A DNA stretch of 64,000 nucleotides from Salvator merianae (GCA_003586115.2 QVOM02000103.1:7641382-7705381); one strand, 5' to 3'; shown: positions 12,028 through 24,720, numbered from the stretch's first letter. Notes: generated by a model from the letters alone, not told the origin. Program-made: numbers and translations.

Positions 12028-12207
12028 GGCCCTTTCTGCACTTGGCTTTATTCTGGACTATATCTCAGAACAGGGACCTGCTATCCACACACTAGTGCAT
12101 ATTATAGCAGGCCCCAGGTGAGGCCTGCCATAGTTCATAGTAGCATGCAGATGGCGGATCCCTATTCCAAGATATAATCTGGAATAAGGCCAAGTGCAGA
12201 AAGGGCC
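12028..12207. mobile_element. 180-bp palindromic MITE, copy A
   Basis: The terminal inverted repeat GGCCCTTTCTGCACTTGG is present at both ends, and the palindrome continues through to the centre (GCAGGCCCC/GAGGCCTGC). It is flanked by CCA on both sides, which could be a 3-bp duplication but is not repeated at other copies. Same length as copies B-F. Confidence 0.85.
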
Positions 12208-12677
12208 CCAGTGCTGCCTATTGTTCTGGCACAGATCTTCCTGAGGTCTGCTTCAATTATTCTTTGGTCAGAGATGGTAGAAAATTTATGTGGTTCTTGT
12301 AAAATGAGACTGATATTCAGTTCTGTTGTTTTATACAGTCTTCCCTCTCAAGAAGGAACAAAGTAAAGCAGCATGAAAGCCAATTACAAACCAGATGCAT
12401 GTTATGAAGCTCACTGGGTTGTGCTTCTCAGTCTCAGTTGGCTTAGGGTTTTGATACAAGGATAACCGAGACAGCGCTGGTATTGTGGAAAGGTAGCAAG
12501 CCTTCAAAGAAATCCACAGAATAATAAAACTTATTCAAACTTCAGACAAACCAAGGCTCCATCTTAATGCCTTCTAAAAAACATCTGAAATGGATGTCAC
12601 CTAAGATATAGTCTAGATTTCCTATATTCTGAGCACCAGATTAAGTCATCTTTGGGTATGCTACTTTGAGATACTTG
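12208..12677. other. unassigned; possible SINE scrap
   Basis: A 'tgaagctcactggg' block at about 12406 resembles the SINE body seen near 26.87 kb but is too short to call. Nothing else recognised. Confidence 0.4.
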
Positions 12678-12839
12678 GGGTCTGTTCGCACTTACAACGG
12701 TATAACAGTATAACTAGCACGGTTTGGGCCGGTAGGGTTCGGGTACGGAGAGAGGTCTTTCCACCTGTCAGCGCTGGAACACTTCGCAAGCCAACCAGCG
12801 ATGGACGCAGTGCAAATGGAAGCATACTAGTTCAGTAGC

Positions 12840-12917
12840 TGTGTTTGAACCCAGAGGGTCTGTGTTCGAACCCAGAGGGACTGTGTTTGAACCTAGAGGG
12901 TCTGTGTTTGAACCTGT
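12840..12917. repeat. 21-bp tandem array, left arm of foldback
   Basis: About 3.5 units of TGTGTTYGAACCCAGAGGGTC, inverted relative to the array at 13325-13421. Confidence 0.9.
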
Positions 12918-13324
12918 GTCCAAAAAGGCCACTAGGGTCCAGACCCCAAAGTCCGAACCAGGGTGCAAACCAGCAGACTGCGCCTGCGCGGCCCCGCCAG
13001 CCCAGCCCACCGCCATTTTGAACCCAGAAATGGTGCGAACACACCTTCCCTGATCCTCATCTGATCGTGCAGGTCGGGTTGGAGACTACAAATTAGTTGA
13101 CCACAGCTGGTTGGATTCAGGTAAGCATCAGGTGGGCTTTGGTAGATTTTGGGTCAGCTGGGGCTGTTCACAAGTGTGGATACTGCATTCTAGTGTACGC
13201 CCTGAAACGTACCACTCTCTAAGTGCGAACAGGCGCTTACCGGCGGGGCTGCGCAGGTGCAGTCTGCCAGTTTGCACCCTGGTTCAGACCTTGGGGTCCG
13301 ACCCTAGTGGCCTTTTCAGACACA

Positions 13325-13421
13325 GGTTCGAACACAGACCCTCTGGGTTCAAACACAGACCCTCTGGGTCCGAACACAGACCCTCTGGGTTCGAACACAG
13401 ACCCCCTGGGTTCAAACACAG
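13325..13421. repeat. 21-bp tandem array, right arm of foldback
   Basis: About 4.5 units of the inverse-complement 21-bp repeat (GACCCTCTGGGTTCGAACACA). Confidence 0.9.
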
Positions 13422-13808
13422 TTACTGAACTAGTACACTCCCATTCGCACTGTGTCCAGCACTGGTTGTCTTGCAGAATCTTCCAGAGCTGACAGGTGAC
13501 AAGACCTCTCTCCGTACCCGAACCCTACCGGCCTGAACCGTGCTAGTTATACTGTTATACCATTGTAAGTGCAAACAGGCCCTCTGTGTGTGAATATGTA
13601 ATGTTATATGTAAAATCACCCACCATTCCTCATCAGATGCTTCGCACCTCCATAGTTATATATCTAAATGATTCACTCCGGTGAATCAAAAAGGATCCCA
13701 AAGCCTCTGTGCATGTATAGAGCACAGAAATCAATTTTCATAACAATGGGGGAACAAGAAAATTGCAAAACAAGCACAAGTATATTGACCAGTGCAGAAT
13801 CACCCAAT

Positions 13809-13988
13809 GGCCCTTTCTGCACTTGGTCTTATACCAGATTATATCCTGGAATAAGGACCTGCCATCTGCATGCTAGTAGGAACTATGGCAGACCCCAAAC
13901 AGGGCCTGCTGTAAACTCCACTAGCATGCAGATAGCAGATCCCTATTCTGGGATATGATCCAGAATAAAGCCAAGTGCAGAAAGGGCC
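13809..13988. mobile_element. 180-bp palindromic MITE, copy B
   Basis: GGCCCTTTCTGCACTTGG and its inverse at the ends, palindromic throughout, same length as copy A. No target duplication visible. Confidence 0.85.
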
Positions 13989-15059
13989 ACAGTCTCTACA
14001 AGGCTGACAGCATTCTGGTATAGCAAGTATAATAACAAGCTGGACTTGTGTTAGAAAGGGCTAGATTTGTATTGACCCTCAGCTTAAGACTTGTTGGTAT
14101 CTAGCGTAGATTTAACATTTGTTCTTTTAGGGCTGGCTTGACTTGATTGTACCTCAGCACAAGTAATGTATCAGCCAAAAATCCACATGAGTATATTTTG
14201 GCTGTCAGGGGCTGTTCCTCAAGGGATCATTCTTATTGAGAGACAAGAGCTCCTTTAATGTAACTATGCATAAAATTACTATACACAAGGAAGATAGGTT
14301 ATACTCAGTTAAATGCAGCGGATAGTCTCCAAAACTCTTCTGGTTTTCTGTTTGCATACCTGTTGTTTAAGGGTGTTGGTTATATGTGGGATGGGACTTG
14401 CTAGTTTCAAATACAGAAGGATTTTTCGGCTCTGATTTCTTTGCATTGAACTGAAACTCATGCAGATGACTAGCTAACTTTTGCCTTGAAGATTTGAGCC
14501 TTCTTGTACTTGCTGCTGTTCTGCAACAGCAGATGTACTAAGGGCTTCTCTTAGTGTGGAATACAGGAGGCAAGTGCAGTAAGAGGCTCCATTAGAGCAG
14601 AATATGAGAGGCCCTGCCCACTGCTGTCACACTTTGTCCACACAGGACAGAGAGTAATCCAGTTCAGGAGGCTCTTCATCTCTATCACCGGTAGTCCTTG
14701 ACTTGAAGAACTACCAATGTACCATCTCGGGCCAGTAATTATTATGGAGGAGTCCAGAAGACACACCTCCATTTTCTGGACTGCCAGGGGTCCCATTTTC
14801 AAAGTGCATCAAAGTGTGAGGCTGAAATGCATTCCTCAGGGACTCTGAAGCTAGGAATTTTCATTCTGGCAGTTAGAACCTTCAGAGGCTGACTCCAATG
14901 CTTGTGTGTGATTTGGGACCAGTGTGGGGGCTGGTCTTGATCAGCATCTCCATGCAAATGGTGCTGTTCCAGATCATGCCATGGTCCTGACCAGGGGGCC
15001 TCACTGGTCCAGACCCACTGGGCCAGATCATGGTGAATAGGAGCAGAAAGGCCATTTAT
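13989..15059. other. unassigned; repeat-like right half
   Basis: From about 14540 the base composition resembles other non-autonomous DNA elements of this window, and the segment ends at 15056 with GAGCAGAAAGGCCAT, like the family terminus. I could not pair it with a left end. Confidence 0.3.
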
Positions 15060-15066
15060 CAGCTAG

Positions 15067-15340
15067 GACTGAAGGACATTCAGTTGATGGAGCTCCCCCT
15101 TGCTTTTAGCACATTGTACTTCTTCCAGAAGTAGTTAAAGATTCATCTCTTCATTCAGACCTTTAGCTCAGGCTAATGGAAACTGACTGCACTGTCTATT
15201 TGCCTGATGACTGTTCTGTATAATCTTAGATACTGATTTTTCTTCTCCCTGCCTGCCAGCCAAGGTCATTTTCTTCTTACATTCTTTTATTATTAAATTG
15301 TCATTTTGCTGAAGACAGGAAATGTTACACAAAACAGTGT
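15067..15340 (+). pseudogene. LINE 3' fragment (CR1/L2-like RT C-terminus)
   Basis: The plus-strand translation contains LKIHLFIQTF after one stop, matching the LKxxLFxQxF pattern at the C-terminus of CR1/L2-like reverse transcriptases. Short and decayed; 5' truncated. Confidence 0.35.
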
Positions 15341-15960
15341 TTAAGATAATATCACAGTATACCTAATTTCTGGACTTACTAAAGACTACTACTGAGATGG
15401 GCAAACACTAAAAAAGAGAAATCTTCAAACAATGAACAATAAAGGAAAAAATGTGCTACAGTATATGCTTAAGCTGAACATCCAAATGAAGTAGATAATC
15501 CGCATGACAAAAAAAATTTAGGAACAAGCTTAAATCTAACAAAATACATGTTGTATAGTATTTTAGATGAATGAGCTGTTTCACCAGAGCACCAAAAATG
15601 GGGAATAGGAAGAGCAGCTGGTACCAGAGATAGGATTGTGGCTATTAATGGAGATCAAAGTTCAAAGAATGTCTGATTTTTAAGTTGATTTTGCGTGCTC
15701 CACTTCAGTTACACAATAAATTCAGAGGAAGATTTTAAATCACGCTTTTCAAATTATGCTTCTATGATGTTTGTTATTGGTCACTAGTTTTTTTATAGAA
15801 GAAGAGTGAAGTAAAATGATAGCCACTGTAGATAAAACAACTGAGGAGCTTTGAACTCACATTACAGCAAGGAGGTTTTCACTGAAAATAGTATCAGTAC
15901 AAGGGTGGCATATAGCTCTATGCCAAGAAACCCTCCCAGCCACAGAGTATAGAAGCTAAG
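15341..15960. other. unassigned AT-rich sequence
   Basis: Nothing recognisable. Confidence 0.5.
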
Positions 15961-16271
15961 TAGAGATGTGCCAAACTGGTTTGGGTTCAAAATGGTTCAA
16001 ATTGAACAGGGGTTGTTCAAAAGATTCAAATTCAAACCAAACCCTGCTGTTCCAAAACAGTGTTTGAATTTGAACCAAACAAAGGAGTGTTCAAATGAAC
16101 CTATCGGACATACCCTGTTCAATCTAAGTTCAAAAGTGTTCAGGGATGTTCAAATTGAACCAAACAAAATTGGTATTTGAAAAAAAAAAGTGTGGATTCA
16201 AACTGATTAAAAGAATGTTCAGATGGGATCAAACCAAACCAGAAAAAAACCCAAAACTGCGTACATCTCTA
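15961..16271. mobile_element. hAT-type MITE, TAGAGATGTGC family, copy 1
   Basis: Starts TAGAGATGTGCC and ends GTACATCTCTA (inverted). The interior is simple sequence built of TTCAAA/TTTGAA-type words. The family shows a perfect 8-bp duplication at the 30568 copy; here the flanks (AAGCTAAG, GAATCTAG) match only partly. Confidence 0.7.
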
Positions 16272-17635
16272 GAATCTAGTGAATAGAGTTATACTGTATA
16301 GCATGTTGCTTTGATTGGTACTTGGTGCAAATATAGTGCAGGAGCAGAGGAGGGAGGAGGCCTTGAGTGTGGGACAGAGAAGGGAAATTTTAGGTCTTAA
16401 TGTACAGTATGTGTCACTATTAGGCTGAAACCAAATAGTTGCTCTTTATTTTGCCTTGGGTTTCCCTCTCAGAGGGGTTATAATAGTTAACCCTGCTGCT
16501 TTTCTACATAATTATAATAGTTATGGTACATGTTTCTTCACTTTTATTCTACTCACAGAGACTGGACATTCATAGCACAGAGGCAAGTGATTCACTTTGC
16601 TTAGAACTTTTAATTGGGCATTTATTCCAGGTCAAGCAGAATGGCTGAAGGTGATGCCTGCTGTTTTTTCAGTTTCTCACATATAGTTATTCACTTCATT
16701 TTAGCAAACCCTGCACAGAAAAAGATGCAAAGAAGTATTCGTTCTTGCTTTTAAACCAAGCTTTTCTGGGCATTTACTCCATTGTAGTATACTTCAGATG
16801 TAGTGACCTCTGTTGAAACAAGAGGCGAAGTCAACTGCTCTTCAGCTTTCCCCTTTTAGTAGGCTTTTATGGGCATGGAATTTTCACTCCCTTTTAGTAC
16901 AGGATCCACTCAGAAAGAATCTCCTATTGTATTAGGGGGAGTGATTTCAGAGCTTTCTCTGCTTTATCTCCACTTAAGATAGATTTGGAGGGCAAAAGCT
17001 CTGTAAAGTGAAAGAAAGCAAAAACTCGCCATTCTATTTCTTCCCGTGACATCTTCATATCTCATGGAAGGATTTGTGATCTGAAAGTGTACATGGGAAA
17101 GGGAAACACAAGGCAGTTTCTGAAAATTCTCGAGACTGAAACAGCCTCCTGAGCACTCATGAGCACTGGGATGAATCCCTGCAGTGCAGTGGCAGAGCAC
17201 GCAGAGTGGGTGGAATTGTTTTTCCCGAAAGTGGCATTGTAAAACTATCTGCCAGTTGCTGTGAACAACTCTTCTCCAAGCAGGTGGGCAGAATGTTTCT
17301 AAACGGTGAGATCAGGTCTCCCTCTCCCAGCACCTTTGTGCTTTGCCCCATCTCTGATGCACTCACAAAATCCAAAAGTGCTGCCCCCTCTCTGTTCTGT
17401 GTTGCTATGTGTAAAGTGGAAATTGCCAATGATGTCAGTTTTGGTCACTGCAGATTCAAGGATCTAAACTTGGCCTCTTCTTCTAAACAAGCTCTTATTG
17501 GTTACATATTTTGGACAATGTGTTGAGATGTCACTCTTTATGGTTTTCAAAAGCTGGAGAATATGCCTTACTCCATTGCCACCTAGTTCCTTAACAAGAT
17601 CTTTTTATCTGGTAAGTAAAAGAGTTTTATTATGA
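16272..17635. other. unassigned intergenic sequence
   Basis: No recognisable gene or repeat. Antisense open frames around 17.2 kb lack any family signature. Confidence 0.5.
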
Positions 17636-17698
17636 GGCCCTTTCTGCACTGGACCTTTTTTAGGATTATATCCTGAGGAAAAGGGATGAAATAAAACT
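17636..17698. mobile_element. 180-bp MITE, left third only (copy G)
   Basis: GGCCCTTTCTGCACT followed by the arm up to AGGGAT, then cut by the L1 sequence starting at about 17699. The other end was not found after the L1. Confidence 0.65.
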
Positions 17699-20545
17699 CA
17701 ATTTCTCTGGTTGGCCATAAATATACGATTCTGGAGGAACTAGCAGTTTGAGAGGTGTAGCAATAATGATTAAGGATAATGTTAACTTTGAACTACAGGA
17801 AATGAGAAAAGATAAGGAAGGTAGCTATGTGTTTCTTAAGGATTTAATGGATGGTTCTAAAGTAACATTTGCTACTGTCTATGCTCCTAATGGAAATTAA
17901 AAAAAAATTGTTATTACAATAACTAAATTAATGAGATTCTATGAAGGAAGCTTGATTTTAGCAGGTGATTTTAATTTTGATATAAGAAAATGGAATATTA
18001 GTAGATGGAATTTGATAGAATGTTATGAAAAGGTGAATGCAGGAATATCTCCGCCAACTTTTTGGTCTGGGAGACATAAAAAATTTACTAATATAGATTT
18101 CTTTGTCATGAACCAAGCAAATAGCCTTCAAATTGAAATTATAAATACAGAACAAATTTGGTTGTCAGACCATGCCCCAATAATTATGCAGATGAAATAA
18201 GGAGATGAACCATGTAAAAACTGGAGATTTGACCTAGGGATTTTAGAAAATGTTATGTATAAGGAGAGATTGAAAAGGGAAATAGAATTATTTTTTATAG
18301 AAAATAGAACTCAAGGAATGTCAGAAAACGTATTATGGGATGCTTTTAAAGCAACAATTAGAGGGCAGTGTATATCATTGGGGATTTTACAAAGAAGAAA
18401 TGGAAAAGAAATAGGGAAGTGTTGTTAAATAAGGTAAAGAAGTGACAGTTGAAATATATACAAAATAAGACAAGAGGAAACAGGCAAGACTGGGAGAAAA
18501 ATAAAAAAGAGTTATAAAATTATGATATTGTTAAATGTAGTATGAGATGGGCTCTGATTAAAAATGAGTCTAAGAACTGGGACATACAAGCAATGAAACG
18601 ATGTCAAAAATTATGAGAAAGAAAAAAAAAGGATAATAAATTATGAAATTCAGAGGGAGAAATAAAGGTTAAGAATAAGGAAAGAGTAGAAATAATGGCT
18701 AAATATTATGACAATTTTATATAAAGGAGATAGAATTCAAGACTTCGTATGGACTATTGATAGAAAGTTAACAGAAGAGCAGAAGCAGAGATTAAATGCA
18801 GATATAACCCATGTGAAATAGAAGAGGTAATTCAGAGTCTAAAACCTGTTAAGTCTCCTGGTTCCAATGAGTTTACAGCTATTTTCTATAAAAACTTTAC
18901 AAAACTACTAGTACCTCAAATGCAAATTATTTTTAATGATATATTAAATAATAGATTATAAACAAATTCTTGGAATAAGATAGAAATAATTTCAATATTA
19001 AAACCTCAAAAAAATCCAGTAGACCCTGGTTCTTTTCGACCAATTAGTTTATCAAATCAGGATTATGAAATATTTACTAAGGTACTGACCAAAAGGTTAG
19101 AGGAAATTATTTCAAAAATAATAAAGGAGAATCAATATGGGTTCATTAAGAATAGATATATTGGTAACCCTATAAGAAATTTAATGCTAAAAAATACAAT
19201 AAAAAAGTAGGAATTTTGAAATTAGACATGATGAAGGCATTTGACTCGGTGAATCACCAATATTTATATAATATATGTCAAAAGTTCGATATGGGGGATA
19301 AATTTTGTGAAGTAATTAAGCATTTATATGAGGGGTCCACAGCATATGTTAAAATAAATGGAATTAGTTCAAGGCAGATTAGAATACTTAATGGAACAAA
19401 GCAGGGTTGTCCCCTTTCTCCTTTACTATTTGCTTTGGCGATAGAACCATTGGCCAATGACATTAGACAGAATAAAAGGTGGCAGGCCTATAAGGTCAAA
19501 GGGGAAGAAGTTAGAGTAAATTTATTTGCAGATGATTGCATCTAATCACCTAAATGCCCAGGGAAATAGTAGTAGCAATTAGAAGCATTTTAGAAAATTT
19601 ACTCAAATGTCGGGTTTAAAGGTAAATATAACCAAATCAGAGATAATGTTTCTTAATACTCCACTTCAGGAGCAGATCGAAGTAAGAAGGTTAACTGAAT
19701 TAAAATTAGGAGTTAAAAAGATGAAGTATCTAGGGGTAATTCTTACCACAAATAATAATAAATTATTTTATGAAAATTATAGACAGGTATGGAAGAAAGT
19801 TAATGAACAGTTGAAAAATAAAAAAAACTAAGGTAATGTCCATACTATCTAGAATAAGAGTGGTGAAAATGTTTATTATCCCAAGGATTTTGTATTTATT
19901 TCAAGTATTACCTGAAAAAGTAAGTATTAGGACATTGAAACAATGGGATAGTAAGATAAATAATTGGATATTTAATACAAAATGGCCAAGACTGAGGAAA
20001 ATGGTATTAAATATGGGAATTCATGAAGGAGGATGGTCTATTCCCACTCTGGAGAAATATTATGTGGCTTTTCAAATTAAGAAATTTATAGAGTTAGAAG
20101 TTAAAACTGAAGAAAAATGGGTAAAAATAGAGAAAAAGATACATAATTTAGAGAATAGTAGCTTAATGTGGGGTAAAATGCCAGAGAGAAAATATAGAGG
20201 ATTATATGAACTGTTGAAACAAGTTATGGAAGTTTGGAGAACCTACCAACAGAAACTAGCACCACAAATATCAAAATATACAACTATTAAATATATAAAA
20301 AAGGATCAAGAGGTGATAGAAGAAAGAATATTACACCAATTCAAACTGGATTTAAATATTTAAAGAACCTACATAACATTAGAGGGGAATGAAGGGAACA
20401 GGAAATAAAACAGGTTCTAGGGAGAAGATGGCTAACTTATAATTCTTTGAGAAATTGGTCTGTAACTAAAAATATACATTTATTGATCTACAGACCATTG
20501 ACAGAGATAGAGGAAATATTGGAAGAATATTTGAAGGGGTCAAAA
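17699..20545 (+). pseudogene. L1-type LINE ORF2 (endonuclease + reverse transcriptase), decayed
   Basis: This is a 5'- and 3'-truncated copy of the L1 ORF2 protein, which nicks DNA and reverse-transcribes its own RNA. The apurinic-type endonuclease part runs from 17699 to 18200, with GDFNF near 17965 and SDHAPI near 18163. The RT part shows RPISLSN (about 19036), LDMMKAFDSVN (from 19219), KQGCPLSPLLF (about 19400) and the catalytic FADD box (19525-19536). The C-terminal segment follows at 19607-20363. At least six stops or frameshifts break it, for example after FADDCI at 19545 and between 19831 and 19836. ORF1 is absent. A plain poly(A) tail is not seen, so the 3' end was lost after insertion. 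Confidence 0.9.
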
Positions 20546-23500
20546 AACAAGTCTCCTTGTCCATTTAGTGTCTCTGGCTTGCACTGAAGTATACTTTGGA
20601 TCTTATGAGCTGGAATCAAGGTCCTTGCTTCAACTGGAGTGCTCTCTATATCTTGTGACAAGATGTGAACTGTGGGTCTCTCAAAGTCCACCCTGCATCC
20701 TATCATGTGTTTCCATTTAGTGGACACCAAGAGCCAATCTCTGTGCATATGCTCTTGGGAGTGAGCTGAGCTGATTCTCCACCATTCACCACTAGAATGG
20801 TACTGTTGCTGTGATTCCTGCTGCTTTGCACTTAGAACTCCTGCTAAAATCACTGTTTTGAGCCAGAGTTAGGTGAGTGTGCAACTTCCCCATTGACAAG
20901 TTGAATCACTGAGCCAAGGGAGATCTATGTCATCTCCCGTTTCTGAATTAAATTTCTCAGCAAAGGCCTGGGACATCTGACCTCCCCTCCCCATACTCTC
21001 AGAGAGGCTGAGTTCACCAGAGTGATGGGAACTCTCTTCAGAAATTGTGTACCTTTTGCCAAAGCCCTGGGCTGTCTGTGCATTGGCCTTTGTTACCTTT
21101 TTGCCTCTGTGAAGATCACTCCCTGATCAAGAGAAGACCCTAGGAAAGGTATCAGTTCTTACTGCCTCATTGCCTTTAGTACTTTTTCTCTTCACTTTGC
21201 TTTCCTCCTTACTTCACATTAACTTCTCCACTCCCTTCTTTGCCTTTATTCCTTACTTTGGTCTCTGCTTTGCCTTAAGCCTGAGAGACCACAGGAATAT
21301 TTATACTGTAAAACTTTCTCTTTTGCTACAAGTTACTGCTTAGTTATCTGAGGAATCTTGCTCCTTGAATTGCTTTACAGTTTAACTAATTCACCCAATA
21401 CTGAATGTGTTTTCTCTTTAGTACTGACACTTGTTTCTTTTTATTGACACACTTCTACTTTTTCCACTTGCTGCATAACCTCTTTTTAAACCTCTTATAA
21501 AGAAACTGTGCATTAAGTTCAGCCAAGTGTTTCCCTCCCTTGGGATCAACTCCAACCCATTACCAGTTAAACAATCAGTAGTCCTTAAAAATCCTGCATG
21601 AAGGGAATACTGCAAAAAAAGAAGATGTTTCTGGAGTAGTTTCCATAACAACATACAGTACTGTGTTATAGAGTGTGAATTTAGATTGATTATACAATAC
21701 AATTCAAGAAGATGCTGTATGCTGGGACCTATATGAGTAAGAGAGATTACATTTAATTAGAGTTTTTGGTATGATCTAAGTTTAGAAGCCTAGCTCTTAT
21801 CTTTGAAGCGAAGAGACAGAATTTGTGATGATACATTGCTTTCTTTCCCTTACTTGCTACTCTCAGAGTCTTGGGACATTACACAATATACAGATGAGCC
21901 TTCATTGTTTTCTGATCATTTAGATTTTTCTCAAATTGGAAAATAATATTATTGGCACTTTGTTCTACACACATGCAGCAGAAAGCCCATGTTCACTGAA
22001 TATAAACACCTAAAGAATGTTACAAGCCTTTTTTCATCCCCATCTGCTAAGAAATTTTGCAGGTATTGTAGCTAAACGATCACTCTTAGTCTGTCAGTCA
22101 GTCCCTGAGGGAAAATAGCCTAAGTTGAAGAAACTGTAATAATCGAAGACACACATAAATAATTTTGATTGTATAACATTTTAGATCTGATACTTGCTTG
22201 TTTGTTCAATCATATTGTCTAATTCTGCATTCAAGAATTAAAGTAAAGTTAAACCTGATAAAATACAACTGCATTGTCTATAGGATGGCAAGCTAGAGGA
22301 CCTATATTAGGCAGGCCCAGCAAAACAATTCTTTGTAGATTTAGGCTGCATCCACAATGGCTGATAGCCTGGACCACTCATCAGCCAGAGGACAAGGTGT
22401 GCAAGCTCCATCACCTCAATTTGGTCCCTGAAGTCTGCCAACCCATTACAGAAGCAACCTAAAGGTAAGCTGGAGTAAGCAACTCTGATAGTGCTGCCGT
22501 GGGGAAAGTCACCTCCTCATTCCAGGCGGATGAATGGGAGCAAAGGAGGTAACCTGAGGGCCAAAGTTCCTATGGGACTCTCTGTGACCATCCAGAAAAT
22601 GACTTGTTTCATACCCCATTCCCCTTCTCAGGATTTCATGAAAAAAAACTTGTAAGGGCAAACATTTAAGGTGTAAGTCCATTATTATTAGTTTTAAGCA
22701 GCCCCCCCTGTTCTGAATAATAGGACCAAGTGAATAATAGGATTCTACTCAGATGGATTACATTCCACTCACAATGAATAATAGTGATGATGATAGGTTG
22801 CAGGAGTTTGGATAGGCTTGCTATCTAAAAGATAGCTCTGTAATTGTTGCCCTGTACCCTTCATGCCAAAATAAAGTTGATAAAAAATACCAAAACACTT
22901 TGCCAGCCAAACTTACTGTGTGATAGTTGCTGTGGCATCAGTTTTGTCATGTTCTCATCCTATAAGTTTCCCATGGGCTGAGGGAGAGACAGCACCATGG
23001 ATTGTCCCTTTCATTATTGCAAGCAGTTAAAGATGTTGCTTGAATCAGCACTTCCAATTCATGACTGAACTCTTCTGGAGCAGGGTGTTTTTTTTTATTG
23101 TGTCCCTGTTTGCAAACTGGAGATTGCAAAGAACAAAGATAATACACACAAATATATATACAAGTATTTTAATTACAACATTTTCCAGTCTTTGAGAATT
23201 GACATGCAGTAGATTTAGAATTTGGCAGCTACTCTTCCTATACACCTGGGTTTCAGGTCCTATCTTCCTATCTTGGGCTAAAAGATTTCTCAGTATAGAC
23301 TAGCAAGCATTGGGGTTGGTCCTTGTCCTAAGTAGAGATGGAAGAAGAAAAAGAAAATGAATTGTTTCAATTTCAGTATTCAACTTCATATATTTTTAAT
23401 ACATTGTGTTCTGCCATAGGAACAGAGTTTTTTGTTTGTTTTGGTTAAATATGAATATCAAAAGCTGAGGAATGTGCTGCTGTAAATCCAAATACACACA

Positions 23501-23779
23501 TCTGGATTGTGCCAATGTAAATACACATGTTTTGCATATAGAGATATGCATTTATCTCTTCAATAACGTTGCAGGTTGGTTCCTGTAAAATTACCATGTA
23601 ATTATAATTTGCAAAATTGTGATATGCAAATAACTGCTACTTATGGATAATTGGGGTGCTTGGGGAACTGCATAGGTGTAAACTACCAACATAAGGCAAT
23701 AGCACCATGAACAGAATAGGTTCATATGGTTTTGTTCATATGCAGTAAAAAAGAAGCTCCTCTGAAGCAGTTTAGAGAC
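20546..23779. other. unassigned intergenic sequence
   Basis: More than 3 kb without a recognisable repeat or exon. Short open frames show no family motif. Some of this may be single-copy host DNA. Confidence 0.5.
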
Positions 23780-23818
23780 AACTTATAGATGGTAGGCTTT
23801 CACAGTCAGTTTCAATTT

Positions 23819-24013
23819 CATTTGTAGCAGTTCTTGGGCTGTTGTGCTGTGTTCCATAGCTCTTCTAAGAACCTAAACTTTTGGATATAGCTATGATATT
23901 CATCTTCCAGAAGTTAAATCCTCTGAAGATGGATATCATAGCTATATCCGAAAGCTTAGGTTCTCAGAAGAACTATGGAATGTGGCACAACAGCCTAAAA
24001 ACTGCTACAAATG
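23819..24013. mobile_element. near-palindrome, about 195 bp (MITE-like)
   Basis: The left arm from TTTGTAGCAG through GGATATAGCTATGATAT is repeated inverted on the right with few mismatches; the centre is near 23916. It is flanked by 14-bp direct repeats AACTTATAGATGGT (23780-23793) and AACTTACAGATGGT (24016-24029), one mismatch. Confidence 0.75.
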
Positions 24014-24164
24014 AGAACTTACAGATGGTTCGCAGGTGGGATCATTCACATGCCAGTCTGGCCCTCTCCCTCTCATGAACATTCTAGGCTTATAAAGGTG
24101 GATTAGAGATGGGATGAGAACACAAGTATTACGTGCTACATTCTCTGAGGTATTCCTGAGCTGT

Positions 24165-24210
24165 TTATATATATATATACATACGTGTGTGTGTGTGTGT
24201 GTGTGTATAC
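24165..24210. repeat. (TA)n(TG)n microsatellite
   Basis: TA units followed by TG units, read directly. Confidence 0.95.
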
Positions 24211-24217
24211 AGTCTTA

Positions 24218-24717
24218 GGCCTTGTCTGTGATTGGAATCAGTGGGTCTCGGACAGCCAGGCTCTCTGATTCCAACTGCAGAAAGACATGGGCTGCATTAG
24301 TGCCATCTGCATGATGGTGCTGGTCCAGGTCAGTCCATGCTGTGACCCAAACCTTGTGCAAGCTTTGGGCTGGGCCTCAAAGCCTCCAAGGGCTAGGAAC
24401 AAAGGTTCCTAACCTCAGAGTCACCAGGGGATGCATTTTTGACAGTGCGCATTGGCATGCCTCTAAAATATGTCCCTCAGTAGTTCTGAACATAGAGACA
24501 TGCTGTCTGCACTGCGCACTTTCTTATTTTGGATAAGAGTCTGCTGGAATTCCCAGTCAGGGCCTCCCTAATCCAGATTATGCTCCATCTAATGCAGACG
24601 GAGCATATTAGAAGGAGGTGGGGTCCCACAGATCCACATTAACATGCAGGACAATGAGGCCCAGATGACAATCTCAGAAGCCCTTAACCAGAATCAAGGA
24701 CCCATGCAGAAAGGGCC
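24218..24717. mobile_element. candidate 500-bp DNA element with TTA duplication
   Basis: Starts GGCCTTGTCTG and ends GCAGAAAGGGCC (imperfect inverted repeat), with TTA on both sides (24215-24217, 24718-24720). A TTA/TAA duplication is typical of PIF/Harbinger elements. Three matching bases alone are weak evidence. No transposase. Confidence 0.4.
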
Positions 24718-24720
24718 TTA

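Larger units (their letters stand above)
12678..13582. mobile_element. foldback DNA element, copy 2 (905 bp)
   Basis: The arms are long inverted repeats: the left arm (GGGTCTGTTCGCACTTACAA..., running on through GGTTCGGGTACGGAGAGAGG) reappears inverted at the right end (CCTCTCTCCGTACCCGAACC... to AACAGGCCC). Each arm contains an array of about 21-bp units around TTCGAACCCAGAGGG, in opposite orientations. The core contains TCGTGCAGGTCGGGTTGGAGAC, related to the cores of the elements at 34978 and 38658. No transposase is encoded and no target duplication is seen. Open frames here translate the array and are not genes. Confidence 0.85.

Noticed and set aside
12400..12425. SINE fragment
   Set aside because: Only about 14 bp resembles the SINE body; too short to support.
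12768..13492. Open frames with NTDPLGS-type repeats
   Set aside because: They are translations of the 21-bp arrays in the foldback arms, present on both strands.
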